Part shown: positions 8,009 through 16,643 of the stretch, one piece after another
Position numbering within the stretch: the first letter of the stretch is position 1
How the letters are laid out: each line of letters starts with the position of its first letter
Assembly (NCBI RefSeq): GCF_002591975.1
Contig: NZ_NVQE01000017.1
Location: forward strand, 1-64,000
DNA length: 64,000 nucleotides
Direction: 5' to 3'
From: Mycobacterium neglectum
GTDB lineage: Bacteria > Actinomycetota > Actinomycetes > Mycobacteriales > Mycobacteriaceae
Notes under the pieces: model-generated
Databases searched by the model: none
The model's input: only the letters and a program-made list of their open reading frames with translations
What the model was told of the DNA's origin: nothing
Made by a program: the position numbers and the translations under genes

Positions 8009-8920
8009 CTAGAAGTAGCGGGGGAACTGGCTCCAGTCGGGGTCGCGCTTCTCAAGGAACGCGTCGCGGCCCTCGACGGCCTCGTCGGTCATGTACGCCA
8101 ATCGTGTTGCCTCACCGGCGAACAGCTGCTGGCCCATCAGGCCGTCGTCGGTCAGGTTGAACGCGTACTTGAGCATCCGGACCGCCTGGGGGGACTTGCC
8201 GTTGATGGCCGCCGCCCACTCGAGCCCGACGGTTTCCAGCGAGGCGTGGTCGACGACCTCGTTGACCGCGCCCATCGCGTGCATCTGCTCGGCGTCATAG
8301 GGCCTGCCGAGGAAGAAGATCTCGCGGGCGAACTTCTGGCCGACCTGCTTGGCGAGGTATGCGCTGCCGTAGCCGCCGTCGAAGCTGCCGACGTCGGCAT
8401 CGGTCTGCTTGAAGCGGGCGTGTTCGCGGCTGGCCAGCGTCAGGTCGCACGTGACGTGCAGGCTGTGCCCGCCGCCGGCCGCCCAGCCGTTGACCAGACA
8501 GATGACGACCTTGGGCATGAATCGGATCAGTCGTTGCACCTCGAGGATGTGCAGCCGTCCGGCGCGCGCGGGATCGACCGACTCCGCAGTCTCACCGGAT
8601 GCGTATTGGTAGCCGCTGCGACCACGGATGCGCTGGTCTCCGCCTGAGCAGAACGCCCAGCCGCCGTCCTTCGGGCTCGGGCCGTTTCCGGTGAGCAGGA
8701 CGACGCCGATCTCGGGCCACATCCGGGCATGGTCGAGCACCCGGTACAGCTCGTCGACACTGTGCGGACGGAACGCATTGCGCACCTCGGGTCGGTCGAA
8801 GGCCACCCGCACCGTCGGCTGCGGTTTCCCGTCGACGACGTGACGGTGATACGTGATGTCGGTGAGGTCGAATCCGTCGACCGGTCGCCACACCGACGGG
8901 TCAAAAGGGTTGTCGCTCAT
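8009..8920 (-). CDS. menB: 1,4-dihydroxy-2-naphthoyl-CoA synthase MenB
   Basis: 303-residue crotonase-superfamily enzyme that cyclises o-succinylbenzoyl-CoA to 1,4-dihydroxy-2-naphthoyl-CoA, the first bicyclic intermediate of menaquinone. Visible features are FCSGGDQRIRG (substrate loop), NGWAAGGGHSLHVTCDLTLAS (oxyanion-hole glycines) and ADVGSFDGGYGS (catalytic Asp/Ser region), plus the C-terminal segment expected of MenB. Its ATG overlaps the stop of the upstream reductase-like gene (ATGA), so the two are translationally coupled. MenE, which provides its substrate, is encoded about 6 kb downstream on the same strand. Confidence 0.95.
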   Translation of the reverse strand: MSDNPFDPSVWRPVDGFDLTDITYHRHVVDGKPQPTVRVAFDRPEVRNAFRPHSVDELYRVLDHARMWPEIGVVLLTGNGPSPKDGGWAFCSGGDQRIRGRSGYQYASGETAESVDPARAGRLHILEVQRLIRFMPKVVICLVNGWAAGGGHSLHVTCDLTLASREHARFKQTDADVGSFDGGYGSAYLAKQVGQKFAREIFFLGRPYDAEQMHAMGAVNEVVDHASLETVGLEWAAAINGKSPQAVRMLKYAFNLTDDGLMGQQLFAGEATRLAYMTDEAVEGRDAFLEKRDPDWSQFPRYF

Positions 8921-9378
8921 GTGCTTACCGCATCGAACCGGAAGACGGGGCAGCGGCCCGCCAGTGCCTCGTATTCGTCGGGGTTCGGACCGGTCACCAG
9001 CCCTGCATTCTTGAGGAAACTCACGCCCGTCGGCACCCCGACAGGGAACAGCCGCAGCAGCGGCCTGGCCTCATCGGGCGGCAACTCCACGACGCGGACA
9101 CGTTCGGTGCTCTTGCCTTGTTTGAGTTCAGCCGCGCCAGCCGCCCGCAGATTGGCGGCCCAGTCGCTGCCCGGCAACCCGCCGAGCACGTACCGCTTGC
9201 CCTCGACGACCATCGGGGTGATCGGTGTCGAACGCAGCTTGCCGCTCTTGCGCCCCGGCACGACCAGGATCACCGGACCGTTCTCGCCCATGGGGATGCC
9301 GAGTTTCTGGATACCGATCATGATTTTGTTGACGTACTTCAGCCACCACGGCGGCCGGATACGCGCGCTGTCGGACAT
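8917..9378 (-). CDS. nitroreductase/deazaflavin-dependent oxidoreductase family protein (DUF385)
   Basis: 153-residue protein of the Ddn-like family of small split-barrel proteins, many of which bind F420. The GRKSGKLRSTPI segment corresponds to the GxxSGxxRxTPL signature, followed by YVLGGLPGSDWAANLRA. It overlaps menB by 4 nt. Ddn itself can reduce menaquinone with F420H2, so a quinone-related role next to menB is attractive but unproven. Two further family members occur in the window at 41821 and 47961. Confidence 0.82.
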   Translation of the reverse strand: MSDSARIRPPWWLKYVNKIMIGIQKLGIPMGENGPVILVVPGRKSGKLRSTPITPMVVEGKRYVLGGLPGSDWAANLRAAGAAELKQGKSTERVRVVELPPDEARPLLRLFPVGVPTGVSFLKNAGLVTGPNPDEYEALAGRCPVFRFDAVST

Positions 9379-9462
9379 GGCTGAAACGCTACGCGACCGG
9401 TTCGATGCGAAACACCGGCAGGCGGCGGGCCAATCCCGGGCGAACGGATGGGTCGGGACCCG

Positions 9463-10155
9463 TCATACCTGGACGCCGTAGCCGGCAAGCCCGTCGCGCA
9501 GACCGTCGTGGCGCTGCGTCGTCGGCAGCGGATCGACGAGGACGAATCCGCAGCCGAGGGCTCGGGCGCCGCCGTCGGCCTCGTCGCTGTCACCCACCAT
9601 CACCGCGCGCGAAGCCTCGACCCCCAGCCGGCTCAGTGCGGTCTGGAAGATCGCCGCGTCAGGTTTGATAGCGCCGACCTCGAAGGACAGCACGAATTCG
9701 TCGACGAACCCGGCCGCACCGATCGACTCGAACGCCGGCCGGACGTCGAATGCGATGTTGGACACGACCGCGGTCTTGATGCCCTGCCGGTGCAGGCCCT
9801 CCAGCACCCCGGCGGTGTCGGGGTAGGGCGTCCAGTTCAGCGGGTCGATCATCAGACCGTAGAGCGCTTCGGCCTGCTGGTCGGCCACCCCGGATTCGCG
9901 AAGTACGTGCAGGTAGGCCTCACGATGCAGGTGTGGTGCGAGGTCACGGTTCACCCACGCGTGGTGCGCTTCAGGAGTCATCTCGACGGTCTGGCCCGTC
10001 GGCGCGGTCATCCTGCGCATCAGCTCGGCCTGCACGTGGCCGTCGATCTGGCGTTCGTCGACTTCGATGCCGTGAAACCAGCTGTCATCCTCTTCAAGGC
10101 GGAACAGGGTGCCGGAATAGTCGAACAGGGCGGCCTGAATATTCACGTGCCCCAT
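9463..10155 (-). CDS. HAD-superfamily hydrolase
   Basis: 230-residue haloacid-dehalogenase-fold protein. Motif I is DYSGTLF, motif II lies in VVSNI, the motif III lysine in IKPDAAIF and motif IV in VGDSDEAD. The nucleophilic aspartate of motif I is present, but the second aspartate of the usual phosphatase DxDGT is replaced by serine, as in some non-phosphatase or specialised HADs. It is divergent from the glycosyltransferase operon with a 43-bp gap, so the promoters must be close or shared. Substrate unknown. Confidence 0.85.
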   Translation of the reverse strand: MGHVNIQAALFDYSGTLFRLEEDDSWFHGIEVDERQIDGHVQAELMRRMTAPTGQTVEMTPEAHHAWVNRDLAPHLHREAYLHVLRESGVADQQAEALYGLMIDPLNWTPYPDTAGVLEGLHRQGIKTAVVSNIAFDVRPAFESIGAAGFVDEFVLSFEVGAIKPDAAIFQTALSRLGVEASRAVMVGDSDEADGGARALGCGFVLVDPLPTTQRHDGLRDGLAGYGVQV

Positions 10156-10198
10156 GCTGCCAGGTGTGAACTGTGGCGAAACCGGCTAATTAACTGGC

Positions 10199-10906
10199 AT
10201 GGCGGAGCTGGAGCAGGCGGTCGTGGTGGTACCTGCGCACAATGAGATCGAGAGTCTGCCGCGCTCCCTGTCCGCGCTGATCGCGGCCTCCATGCACACG
10301 TCGGTGCCGGTTCTGATCGTGGTTGTCCTCGATGCCTGCGACGACGGCAGTGATCAGCTCGCTGAGCGGTTCGGGCCGAATGTCCACTTCATCTCGACCG
10401 AGGCGGGCAATGTCGGCGCCGCCCGGGCAGCGGGATTCGAGTACGCGCGGTCGGTGTGCACCGACGTCGAGCCGGCGCGCACCTGGTTTGCCACGACCGA
10501 CGCCGACACCATCGTCGGCAGTCAGTGGCTGACACAGATGATGGAGGCCGGCGCCGACATGGTGCTCGGCACGGTGCGGATATCGGTATGGCGGTTACCC
10601 GTGGAGGTTGCCCGCCGCTATCTGGCCGCCTACAACTCAAAAGGGCCCGGCCACGATCACGTCCACGGCGCCAACATGGGGTTCCGGGCCGACGCGTACT
10701 GGGCTGTCGGAGGCTTCCGTGCGCTCAGCACCGCTGAGGACGTCGACCTCGTCGAACGATTCACCTCGGCGCACATGAGCATCCACCGGGATGCCAAGCT
10801 TTCGGTGGCGACGTCGGCCCGTGAAGATGGCCGCGCGCCCAACGGATTCGCCGCGCACCTCCGCGGACTTGCCCGGCCCCGTCGCAAGGTGCACGTGGAG
10901 ACATGA
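10199..10906 (+). CDS. family 2 glycosyltransferase
   Basis: 235-residue GT-A-fold transferase. VVVPAHNEIESLPRSL at the N terminus, FATTDADTIV (DxD-type metal/nucleotide-sugar site) and the STAEDVDLVER motif near the C terminus are typical of GT2 enzymes. No membrane segment is seen, so it probably works in the cytosol on a soluble or membrane-surface acceptor. It is the first of four overlapping genes (10199-13237). TAATTA six nt before the ATG could be a leaderless -10. Donor and acceptor are unknown. Confidence 0.85.
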   Translation: MAELEQAVVVVPAHNEIESLPRSLSALIAASMHTSVPVLIVVVLDACDDGSDQLAERFGPNVHFISTEAGNVGAARAAGFEYARSVCTDVEPARTWFATTDADTIVGSQWLTQMMEAGADMVLGTVRISVWRLPVEVARRYLAAYNSKGPGHDHVHGANMGFRADAYWAVGGFRALSTAEDVDLVERFTSAHMSIHRDAKLSVATSAREDGRAPNGFAAHLRGLARPRRKVHVET

Positions 10907-11844
10907 CAGGTGGACTGATCCGCAGGTGGATTGACTCGGGCGCGTTGGATCTACCGCTCCCCGGCGGCGGTGACACGGCACAACGTTGGCGGCGCCTCGC
11001 CGAGCTGGCCGAGGTCGACATCGTCGTCGCCCGCCTCGCCGAGGCCCACGTCGACGCGGTCGCGATCATGGCCGAACTCGGTGCGGATGAGGCGAAACCA
11101 GGCCGACTGTGGGGTGTTTGGGCCGCCGAGTCGCGTGATGCGGTGCTCAGCGCGAAGGTCGGCAGGGACGCGACGACGCTCGACGGCACCAAGGTGTGGT
11201 GCTCAGGTGCCGGGCTGTGCACGCATGCGCTCGTCACCGCGCGGCTGGACTCTGGCGAGCGCGGACTGTTCGCCGTCGACCTGGGACACGCGGGAGTGCG
11301 TCCGCTGCCGAGTGGTTGGCGCAATCCCGGGATGGCCGAATCCGACACCCGTTCAGTGCAATTCAGTCATGTTTCTGCGCTACCCGTCGGCCGACCGGGC
11401 GAGTACCTGACCCGGCCCGGTTTCTGGCACGGCGCGATCGGCGTCGCGGCATGTTGGCTGGGTGGTGCCCGGTCCGTGGCCGCGCCGCTGTATAGCCGCG
11501 CCGCCGAGGATTCGGCCGACCCGCACACCTTGGCGCACCTCGGAGCGGTGGACGCCGCACTGGCCGCCGGTGAAGCGATGCTCTCCTCCGGAGCAGCAGT
11601 GGTCGACGAAGATCCGTTGAACCGCAAGGGCATGGCTGAACTGGTCGCGCGGCAGACGCGGGCGGTGATCGAGACCGCTGTGCAGGAGTCCATCACCAGG
11701 ACGGGCCGCGCTCTGGGCCCGGGGCCACTGTGCCAGGACGCCGCGCATGCCAAGCGCGTCGCCGATCTCAGCGTTTATGTCAGGCAGAGTCACGCCGAGC
11801 GGGATCTGGAACGGCTGGGCCTGCTGGCGGGAGCCACACAATGA
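10903..11844 (+). CDS. acyl-CoA dehydrogenase-like protein
   Basis: 313-residue protein with similarity to acyl-CoA dehydrogenases: a middle beta domain with VWCSGAGLCTHALVTAR and a C-terminal helical bundle. It is well below the usual 380-400 residues and I do not see the usual C-terminal catalytic glutamate motif. It may be a divergent or structural member rather than a standard beta-oxidation enzyme. Its ATG overlaps the stop of the glycosyltransferase (ATGA) and its stop overlaps the start of the PIG-L gene. Confidence 0.75.
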   Translation: MTGGLIRRWIDSGALDLPLPGGGDTAQRWRRLAELAEVDIVVARLAEAHVDAVAIMAELGADEAKPGRLWGVWAAESRDAVLSAKVGRDATTLDGTKVWCSGAGLCTHALVTARLDSGERGLFAVDLGHAGVRPLPSGWRNPGMAESDTRSVQFSHVSALPVGRPGEYLTRPGFWHGAIGVAACWLGGARSVAAPLYSRAAEDSADPHTLAHLGAVDAALAAGEAMLSSGAAVVDEDPLNRKGMAELVARQTRAVIETAVQESITRTGRALGPGPLCQDAAHAKRVADLSVYVRQSHAERDLERLGLLAGATQ

Positions 11845-12614
11845 CGCTCACCCACGTAGGCAACTGCGCCCGATTCGCCGCCACGCCGTTGACGGTCGAC
11901 GGTACACCCGCGCAGGACTGGCTCGATGCGCTCGCCGCTGCACCCGAACTGGACTTGGACGGGTGTGACGAAATCATCGTCGTGGCAGCACATCCCGATG
12001 ACGAGACGCTCGGGTTCGGCACGTCGATCGTCACGCTTGCCGAACGCGGAGTGCGGGTACAGGTGGTCGCCGCGAGTGACGGTGGGGCGTCACACCACGG
12101 GATCGGGTTGTTGGAGCGGCTTCAACTGGAACGCATCCGCCGCGACGAATTGCATCGAGCCACAACGGTTCTGGGGATACCCGCACCGATTTTCCTCGGC
12201 CTGCCGGACGGCGAACTGAGCAAGCATGAGCAGCGCGTCGAAGATCTTCTCACGGAGATCCTCGAGACGACGAGTGGCCGGACCTGGATCGCGGCGACGT
12301 GGCGCGGCGACGGGCATCCCGATCACGAGGCCGTCGGCCGCGCGGCGGCGACCGCCGCGCAGCGCTGTGGCGTCGCGCTGCTGGAGTACCCGCTGTGGAT
12401 GTGGCACTGGGCGACACCCGGCGATGCCGCCGTGCCGTGGGACCGCCTTCGCGTGGTGCCGCCTGCTGCACACGCTCATGCTCGCAAGGCGGCAGCCACG
12501 CAGTGCTACCGCTCGCAGATCCAGGTGCCCGAAGCCGATCCGGCCGATCCGGCGCCATTGCTGCCGTCATTCGTCTTACGGCGATTACTCGCCGTCAGGG
12601 AGGTGGTGTTCTGA
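11841..12614 (+). CDS. PIG-L family deacetylase
   Basis: 257-residue protein of the LmbE/PIG-L family, zinc-dependent enzymes that remove acetyl groups from N-acetylglucosamine-type sugars (MshB and Mca are mycobacterial relatives). The hallmark AHPDDE motif is at about residue 50, and a second metal histidine lies in RGDGHPDHEAVG. The ATG at 11841 overlaps the previous stop, and the stop shares a base with the ATG of the methyltransferase gene. With a GT2 and a NodS-like methyltransferase beside it, it probably deacetylates a sugar made in this pathway (inference). Confidence 0.88.
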   Translation: MTLTHVGNCARFAATPLTVDGTPAQDWLDALAAAPELDLDGCDEIIVVAAHPDDETLGFGTSIVTLAERGVRVQVVAASDGGASHHGIGLLERLQLERIRRDELHRATTVLGIPAPIFLGLPDGELSKHEQRVEDLLTEILETTSGRTWIAATWRGDGHPDHEAVGRAAATAAQRCGVALLEYPLWMWHWATPGDAAVPWDRLRVVPPAAHAHARKAAATQCYRSQIQVPEADPADPAPLLPSFVLRRLLAVREVVF

Positions 12615-13237
12615 TGACTACGAGGCTCTCGACCGGATACTTCGAGCAGATCTATTCCGAGTCGGAAGACCCCTGGCAGCTCGGAGGCCGGTGGTATGAG
12701 CAGCGCAAGTACGCGATCACGTTGGCGCTGCTGCCGTATCGGCGTTACCGGCACGCATTCGAACCGGGCTGTTCGGTCGGCGTCCTCACCGAACAGCTCG
12801 CCACTCGCTGCGACCACGTCACCAGCACCGACATCGCGAGCGCTGCACTGGATTCGGCGCACCGGCGTCTGGTCGACGCCGGGAGGCGTCGCAACGTGAC
12901 GCTGCTACGCAGTTCACTGGATGATCCTTGGCCGCAGGAAGGGTTCGATCTGGTTGTGCTGTCCGAGCTCTGCTACTACCTGCATGCCGAGGTGCTGCGC
13001 GACACCCTGGATCGCGAGATACCGCTGTTGCGGCCGGGGACGACCGTCGTCGCCGCCCACTGGCGTCACCCGGTCGCCGAGTACCCGATCACCGGCGAAT
13101 ACGCGACCGACGTCATCGCCGCGACGTCGGAACTGCATCACCTGGGCGGATACCGCGACGAAGACATGCTGATTGAGGTGTTCGACACCGGATCGGCAAG
13201 GTCGGTAGCCGCACGAACAGGCGTGCCCGGGGCCTAG
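12614..13237 (+). CDS. SAM-dependent methyltransferase, NodS-like
   Basis: 207-residue class I methyltransferase. The start FEQIYSESEDPW..WYEQRKY is characteristic of the NodS-type family, followed by the SAM-binding motif EPGCSVGVLTEQL and a STDIASAAL acidic-loop region. Rhizobial NodS N-methylates a deacetylated glucosamine of Nod factors. The ATG at 12614 overlaps the TGA of the PIG-L gene. The 3' end overlaps the convergent sigma-factor gene by 4 nt. A role after deacetylation, methylating a freed amine, is inferred from gene order. Confidence 0.85.
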   Translation: MTTRLSTGYFEQIYSESEDPWQLGGRWYEQRKYAITLALLPYRRYRHAFEPGCSVGVLTEQLATRCDHVTSTDIASAALDSAHRRLVDAGRRRNVTLLRSSLDDPWPQEGFDLVVLSELCYYLHAEVLRDTLDREIPLLRPGTTVVAAHWRHPVAEYPITGEYATDVIAATSELHHLGGYRDEDMLIEVFDTGSARSVAARTGVPGA

Positions 13238-14493
13238 CTCCGAGCCCGGGTGGCCTTGTCGGCCAGCACGTCCCGCTCACGCTCGTTGTCTGTCAATGCT
13301 GCGGCGCGGTCGAATTCGTCGGCAGCCTCGATGTCACGTCCCAGCCGGATCAGCAGTTCGCCGCGCACGCTCGGCAACAGATACGAGCCGTCGAGTCCGG
13401 TGAGCCCGTTGACGATCCTCAGCGCCTCGGCCGGCTCCCCGGCCATGGCCACCGCGACCGCGCGGTTGAGCTGGACGACAGGGGATGGCGCCACCTGCAC
13501 CAGCCCGTCGTAGAGCATCACGATGTGCTTCCAGTCGGTGTCGTCAGCAGTCGGGGCCGACGCGTGGCACTCGGCGATCGCAGCCTGTAGCGCGTACGGG
13601 CCCCAGCCAACACCCTTGCGCTGCAACGCCTCCGCAGAGCGGCCCAGCGCCGCCACCCCGCGTTGGATCTGTGCGCGATCCCACCTGGCCCGGTTCTGAG
13701 CCTCCAGCAGGATGGGCCTGCCGTCGCCGTCGGTACGGGCGGCGAATCGCGACGATTGGAACTCCATGAGCGAGACCAGGCCGTGCACCTCCGGTTCATC
13801 GGGTACCAGCGCCGCCAGCACTCGACCCAATCGCAGTGCCTCACTGCATAGTTCGTCGCGGATCCAGCGCTGGCCGAACGAGGCCGAATAGCCTTCGTTG
13901 TAGACCAGGTAGATCACCGAAAGCACGGCTGACAGGCGCCGCGGATACTCCGAGCGCTCCGGAACTTCGAAGGGCACGCCTGCGTCGGACAGGGTCTTCT
14001 TCGCGCGGGTGATCCGCGCGGCGATCGTCGCCTTGGACGTCAGGAAGGCGCGGGCGATCTCCTCGGTTGTCAGGCCGCCGATGACGCGCAGCGTCAGCGC
14101 GATCTGGCCTTCCCGCGACAGCACCGGGTGTGCGGAGATGAAGACCAGTCGTAACACGTCGTCGTCGATTCGGTCGGGGTCCCAGGCGTCAGGGGAGTCC
14201 TGGTCTTGCGTCTCCAGTTCGTGCGCCAGCACCGCGTACTTGGTGTCGAGGTTCTCCTGGCGCCGCCACTGGTCGATCGCCTTGCGCTTGGCCACGGCGG
14301 TCAACCAGGCGGCGGCATTCCTCGGCACACCTGTTTCCGGCCACCTGGTGAGCGCATCGATGAGGGCCTCTTGCGCCAGATCCTCGGCGAAACCGACGTC
14401 GCCGACCACCCGCGTCAGCGTCGCGACGATCTTGGCGGCCTCCATCCGCCAGACGGCGTCGACGGTCTGCTGGATGTCCGACACGCACCCCAT
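13234..14493 (-). CDS. RNA polymerase sigma factor, ECF42 type
   Basis: 419-residue protein. The N-terminal 170 residues hold sigma region 2 (FAEDLAQEALIDALTRWP, AAWLTAVAKRKAID) and region 4 (LTTEEIARAFLTSKATIAARI). The long C-terminal extension with TPR-like helices (RAALVPDEPEVHGL through QLNRAVAVAMAGEPAEAL) defines the ECF42 group, which has no classical anti-sigma factor and is usually encoded next to a DGPF/YCII protein. Here that partner lies about 5.3 kb away (19801-20271) behind a matching promoter. The start is either the ATG at 14493 or the GTG at 14484. Confidence 0.9.
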   Translation of the reverse strand: MGCVSDIQQTVDAVWRMEAAKIVATLTRVVGDVGFAEDLAQEALIDALTRWPETGVPRNAAAWLTAVAKRKAIDQWRRQENLDTKYAVLAHELETQDQDSPDAWDPDRIDDDVLRLVFISAHPVLSREGQIALTLRVIGGLTTEEIARAFLTSKATIAARITRAKKTLSDAGVPFEVPERSEYPRRLSAVLSVIYLVYNEGYSASFGQRWIRDELCSEALRLGRVLAALVPDEPEVHGLVSLMEFQSSRFAARTDGDGRPILLEAQNRARWDRAQIQRGVAALGRSAEALQRKGVGWGPYALQAAIAECHASAPTADDTDWKHIVMLYDGLVQVAPSPVVQLNRAVAVAMAGEPAEALRIVNGLTGLDGSYLLPSVRGELLIRLGRDIEAADEFDRAAALTDNERERDVLADKATRARS

Positions 14494-14575
14494 TCTGCCG
14501 AGCACCTGCAAAAGTCCGCGACACGCCGACGAAATGGGCCTCTTTGCGTCTGCTCGCGCAGGAGAGTTGACGGTG

Positions 14576-14785
14576 ATGACGCACCGGCTCGTGACCGCGT
14601 ACCGGGATGGCCGCAAGGCCTACCCGGCGACGATCGCGAACCCCTATGCGGGCATCGGTGACCGCGCTGTGGCGCGGATGTGGCGACTCGGCTGGCAGCG
14701 GGCCGCCGACGACAGCCGCTGGATCCCCAGCGAAGAAGAGCGCATCGGTCGGCTGGCTGCCGAGATCGATGAACTCCTGGGCTAG
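14576..14785 (+). CDS. small protein resembling ribosome modulation factor
   Basis: 69-residue basic protein. The pattern of YRDGRKAY, NPYAGIGDRA and MWRLGWQRAA resembles the RMF family, whose founding member dimerises 70S ribosomes in stationary phase in enterobacteria. This is pattern recognition only. The ATG at 14576 has an AGGAGAG ribosome binding site; the adjacent in-frame GTG at 14573 is an alternative. Its 3' end overlaps the kinase gene by 17 nt, so the two are coupled. It is divergent from the sigma factor. Confidence 0.6.
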   Translation: MTHRLVTAYRDGRKAYPATIANPYAGIGDRAVARMWRLGWQRAADDSRWIPSEEERIGRLAAEIDELLG

Positions 14786-15365
14786 CCGACTCGAGGCTCT
14801 GCTCGCCAGGCAGCCTCGCGTCATCCTCGGCATCACCGGGTCACCCGGGGCGGGCAAGACGGCGATGGCATCGCAGATCGCCTCGACCATTGGCGACGCC
14901 GTGCACGTGCCCATGGACGGCTTCCACCTCGCAGACGTACAGCTGGCGCGGTTGGGACTGCTCGACGGTAAAGGTGCGGTCGACACGTTCGATGCGTATG
15001 GGTATCTGGCGTTACTGCAACGTATTAGGCGTCAGGACACCGAGATCGTCTATGCCCCGGCCTTCGACCGTGATATCGAGCAGCCGGTGGCGGGCAGCAT
15101 CGGCATCGCACCGACGGCACGGCTCATCGTCACCGAGGGAAACTACCTGCTGGACACCGACGACCCCTGGCCTGCCGTGCGAAGCGCGCTGGACGAGGTG
15201 TGGTTCGTCGACCTTGCGACCGAGGAGCGGCGACGGCGGCTCATTGCACGCCATATCGAGTTCGGCAAGTCACCGGAGCAGGCGCAAGCCTGGGTGCGCG
15301 CCGTCGACGACCCGAACGCAGAACGGATCGAGCGAGTCCGGCACAGGGCCGACCTAGTCGTCTAG
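14769..15365 (+). CDS. P-loop nucleoside/sugar kinase-like protein
   Basis: 198-residue P-loop protein of the uridine kinase/phosphoribulokinase-like family. Walker A GSPGAGKTA is near residue 23, MDGFHLADVQL gives the substrate-binding region, and the TEGNYLL and LDEVWFVD strands are typical. RLIARHIEFGKSPEQA matches the lid region of YggC/fructose-transport-associated kinases. It probably phosphorylates a small sugar, nucleoside or pantothenate-like substrate, which one is unclear. It overlaps the small RMF-like gene upstream and the convergent phosphotransferase gene by 12 nt. Confidence 0.8.
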   Translation: MNSWASRLEALLARQPRVILGITGSPGAGKTAMASQIASTIGDAVHVPMDGFHLADVQLARLGLLDGKGAVDTFDAYGYLALLQRIRRQDTEIVYAPAFDRDIEQPVAGSIGIAPTARLIVTEGNYLLDTDDPWPAVRSALDEVWFVDLATEERRRRLIARHIEFGKSPEQAQAWVRAVDDPNAERIERVRHRADLVV

Positions 15366-16634
15366 TGCGCCTAGTGCGTCGAGTGCGGCAACGAAATCGT
15401 TTGTCTCCCAGAGATTCAAGAAGTTCGTCATCATCAGCAGGCGGCTGCGAGCCTGCTCGTTGTCGGCGATCCGCGCGTCGAAGCGATCGTCCACCGGTTC
15501 CGGCAGCAGCCGCAGTAGGTAGGACGGAACGTCGAGCAGCCAGGCCAACCCCATGATCGCGACGTAGAGCACCAGATGCTGCTTGATCGTGGCCGAGGCG
15601 AGTGCCGGACCGCCGGCCGCGCCGAACTCCGTCGTGAACGCCTGCAGTAGTCCGTCGAGGTGCTCGTCCCACATTGAGGTCTCGGCGCTGCACATCGCGC
15701 CCCAGATCGCCATGGCCACGTTCATCTGGCCGACGCAGCCCCAGTCCATCAGCCCGCATTCGAGGTGGCCACTCCGGTTCCAAAACCACGCGTTGTCCAC
15801 GTTGGCGTTCCAATGGCACAGCGCCACATAGTCGGAATGCGCTGCCAGCCAACGCCAGATGGCCTTCTCATGCTGCGGGAACCGGGCCACCTCGTGTCTC
15901 AGTCGGCGCAGAAACTCAGGCGACCGGACGTTGGCGGGCAGCAGTCCGGGCTGGGCGACCGCGAACTCGGCGAGCCTGTCGACACGGCGCTGTAGCTGAT
16001 CGGCCGTGTACCCGACACGGTCGCCGACCGACAGGCGCTCCATGTCGACGGGGAACTGGTCGACAAGTCCTGCGGGCAGCCGGCCGGCCTTATGGGTACC
16101 CGACAGGCGGCCGAGTGCGCCGAGCAAAGCTCGGTAGTGGCCGACCGGATCGGGCATCATGTAATCCATGCACTTGTCATAGTGCGGCTCGATGCCGTTG
16201 GCGTCGTAAGGGATTCGATCGGTGATCAGCAGTCCGGTGCCGGACGGCTCGTGATAGTCGGCGAACAGGCACTTCGGCACGGCGATCGGAAACCCCGGCG
16301 TCCGGGACAGCAGCGCGAAGCGAACCTCGAACGCCATTTGAGTGCGCCCGCCATCGCGACCGGTGTCGTCGAAATCGCGGGAGAACTTCACGAAGAGGTC
16401 GGTCGGCAGATCACCGCCGTCGTACTCGACGGCCAGCAGTGCCTTGCGGCCGGTGCTGCCCCCGCGAAACTCCGTCAGCTCGGTGATGGCGCGGACGGCA
16501 TTGTCGGACGCCAATGCACGACTTGCCCGGAACGCGTCGGTGAGGAAGTGCGTGCCGCCGTCACGCAGCGCGCCCACGTGTGCGGGCATGTCGAGGTCGA
16601 GGTAATCGCCCCGCACCCAACCCGCATCCGTCAC
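15354..16634 (-). CDS. phosphotransferase family protein (APH/choline-kinase fold)
   Basis: 426-residue protein with a kinase-like fold of the aminoglycoside phosphotransferase/ecdysteroid-kinase superfamily. The catalytic-loop equivalent is CHWNANVDNAWF and the metal-binding aspartate lies in LMDWGCVGQ. LFVKFSRDF fits the ATP-anchoring lysine. In mycobacteria such proteins are common near lipid and steroid genes and their substrates are unknown. It lies 9 nt downstream of fadD8 on the same strand and is probably co-transcribed with it. Confidence 0.78.
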   Translation of the reverse strand: MTDAGWVRGDYLDLDMPAHVGALRDGGTHFLTDAFRASRALASDNAVRAITELTEFRGGSTGRKALLAVEYDGGDLPTDLFVKFSRDFDDTGRDGGRTQMAFEVRFALLSRTPGFPIAVPKCLFADYHEPSGTGLLITDRIPYDANGIEPHYDKCMDYMMPDPVGHYRALLGALGRLSGTHKAGRLPAGLVDQFPVDMERLSVGDRVGYTADQLQRRVDRLAEFAVAQPGLLPANVRSPEFLRRLRHEVARFPQHEKAIWRWLAAHSDYVALCHWNANVDNAWFWNRSGHLECGLMDWGCVGQMNVAMAIWGAMCSAETSMWDEHLDGLLQAFTTEFGAAGGPALASATIKQHLVLYVAIMGLAWLLDVPSYLLRLLPEPVDDRFDARIADNEQARSRLLMMTNFLNLWETNDFVAALDALGALDD

Positions 16635-16643
16635 GGACAGCCG

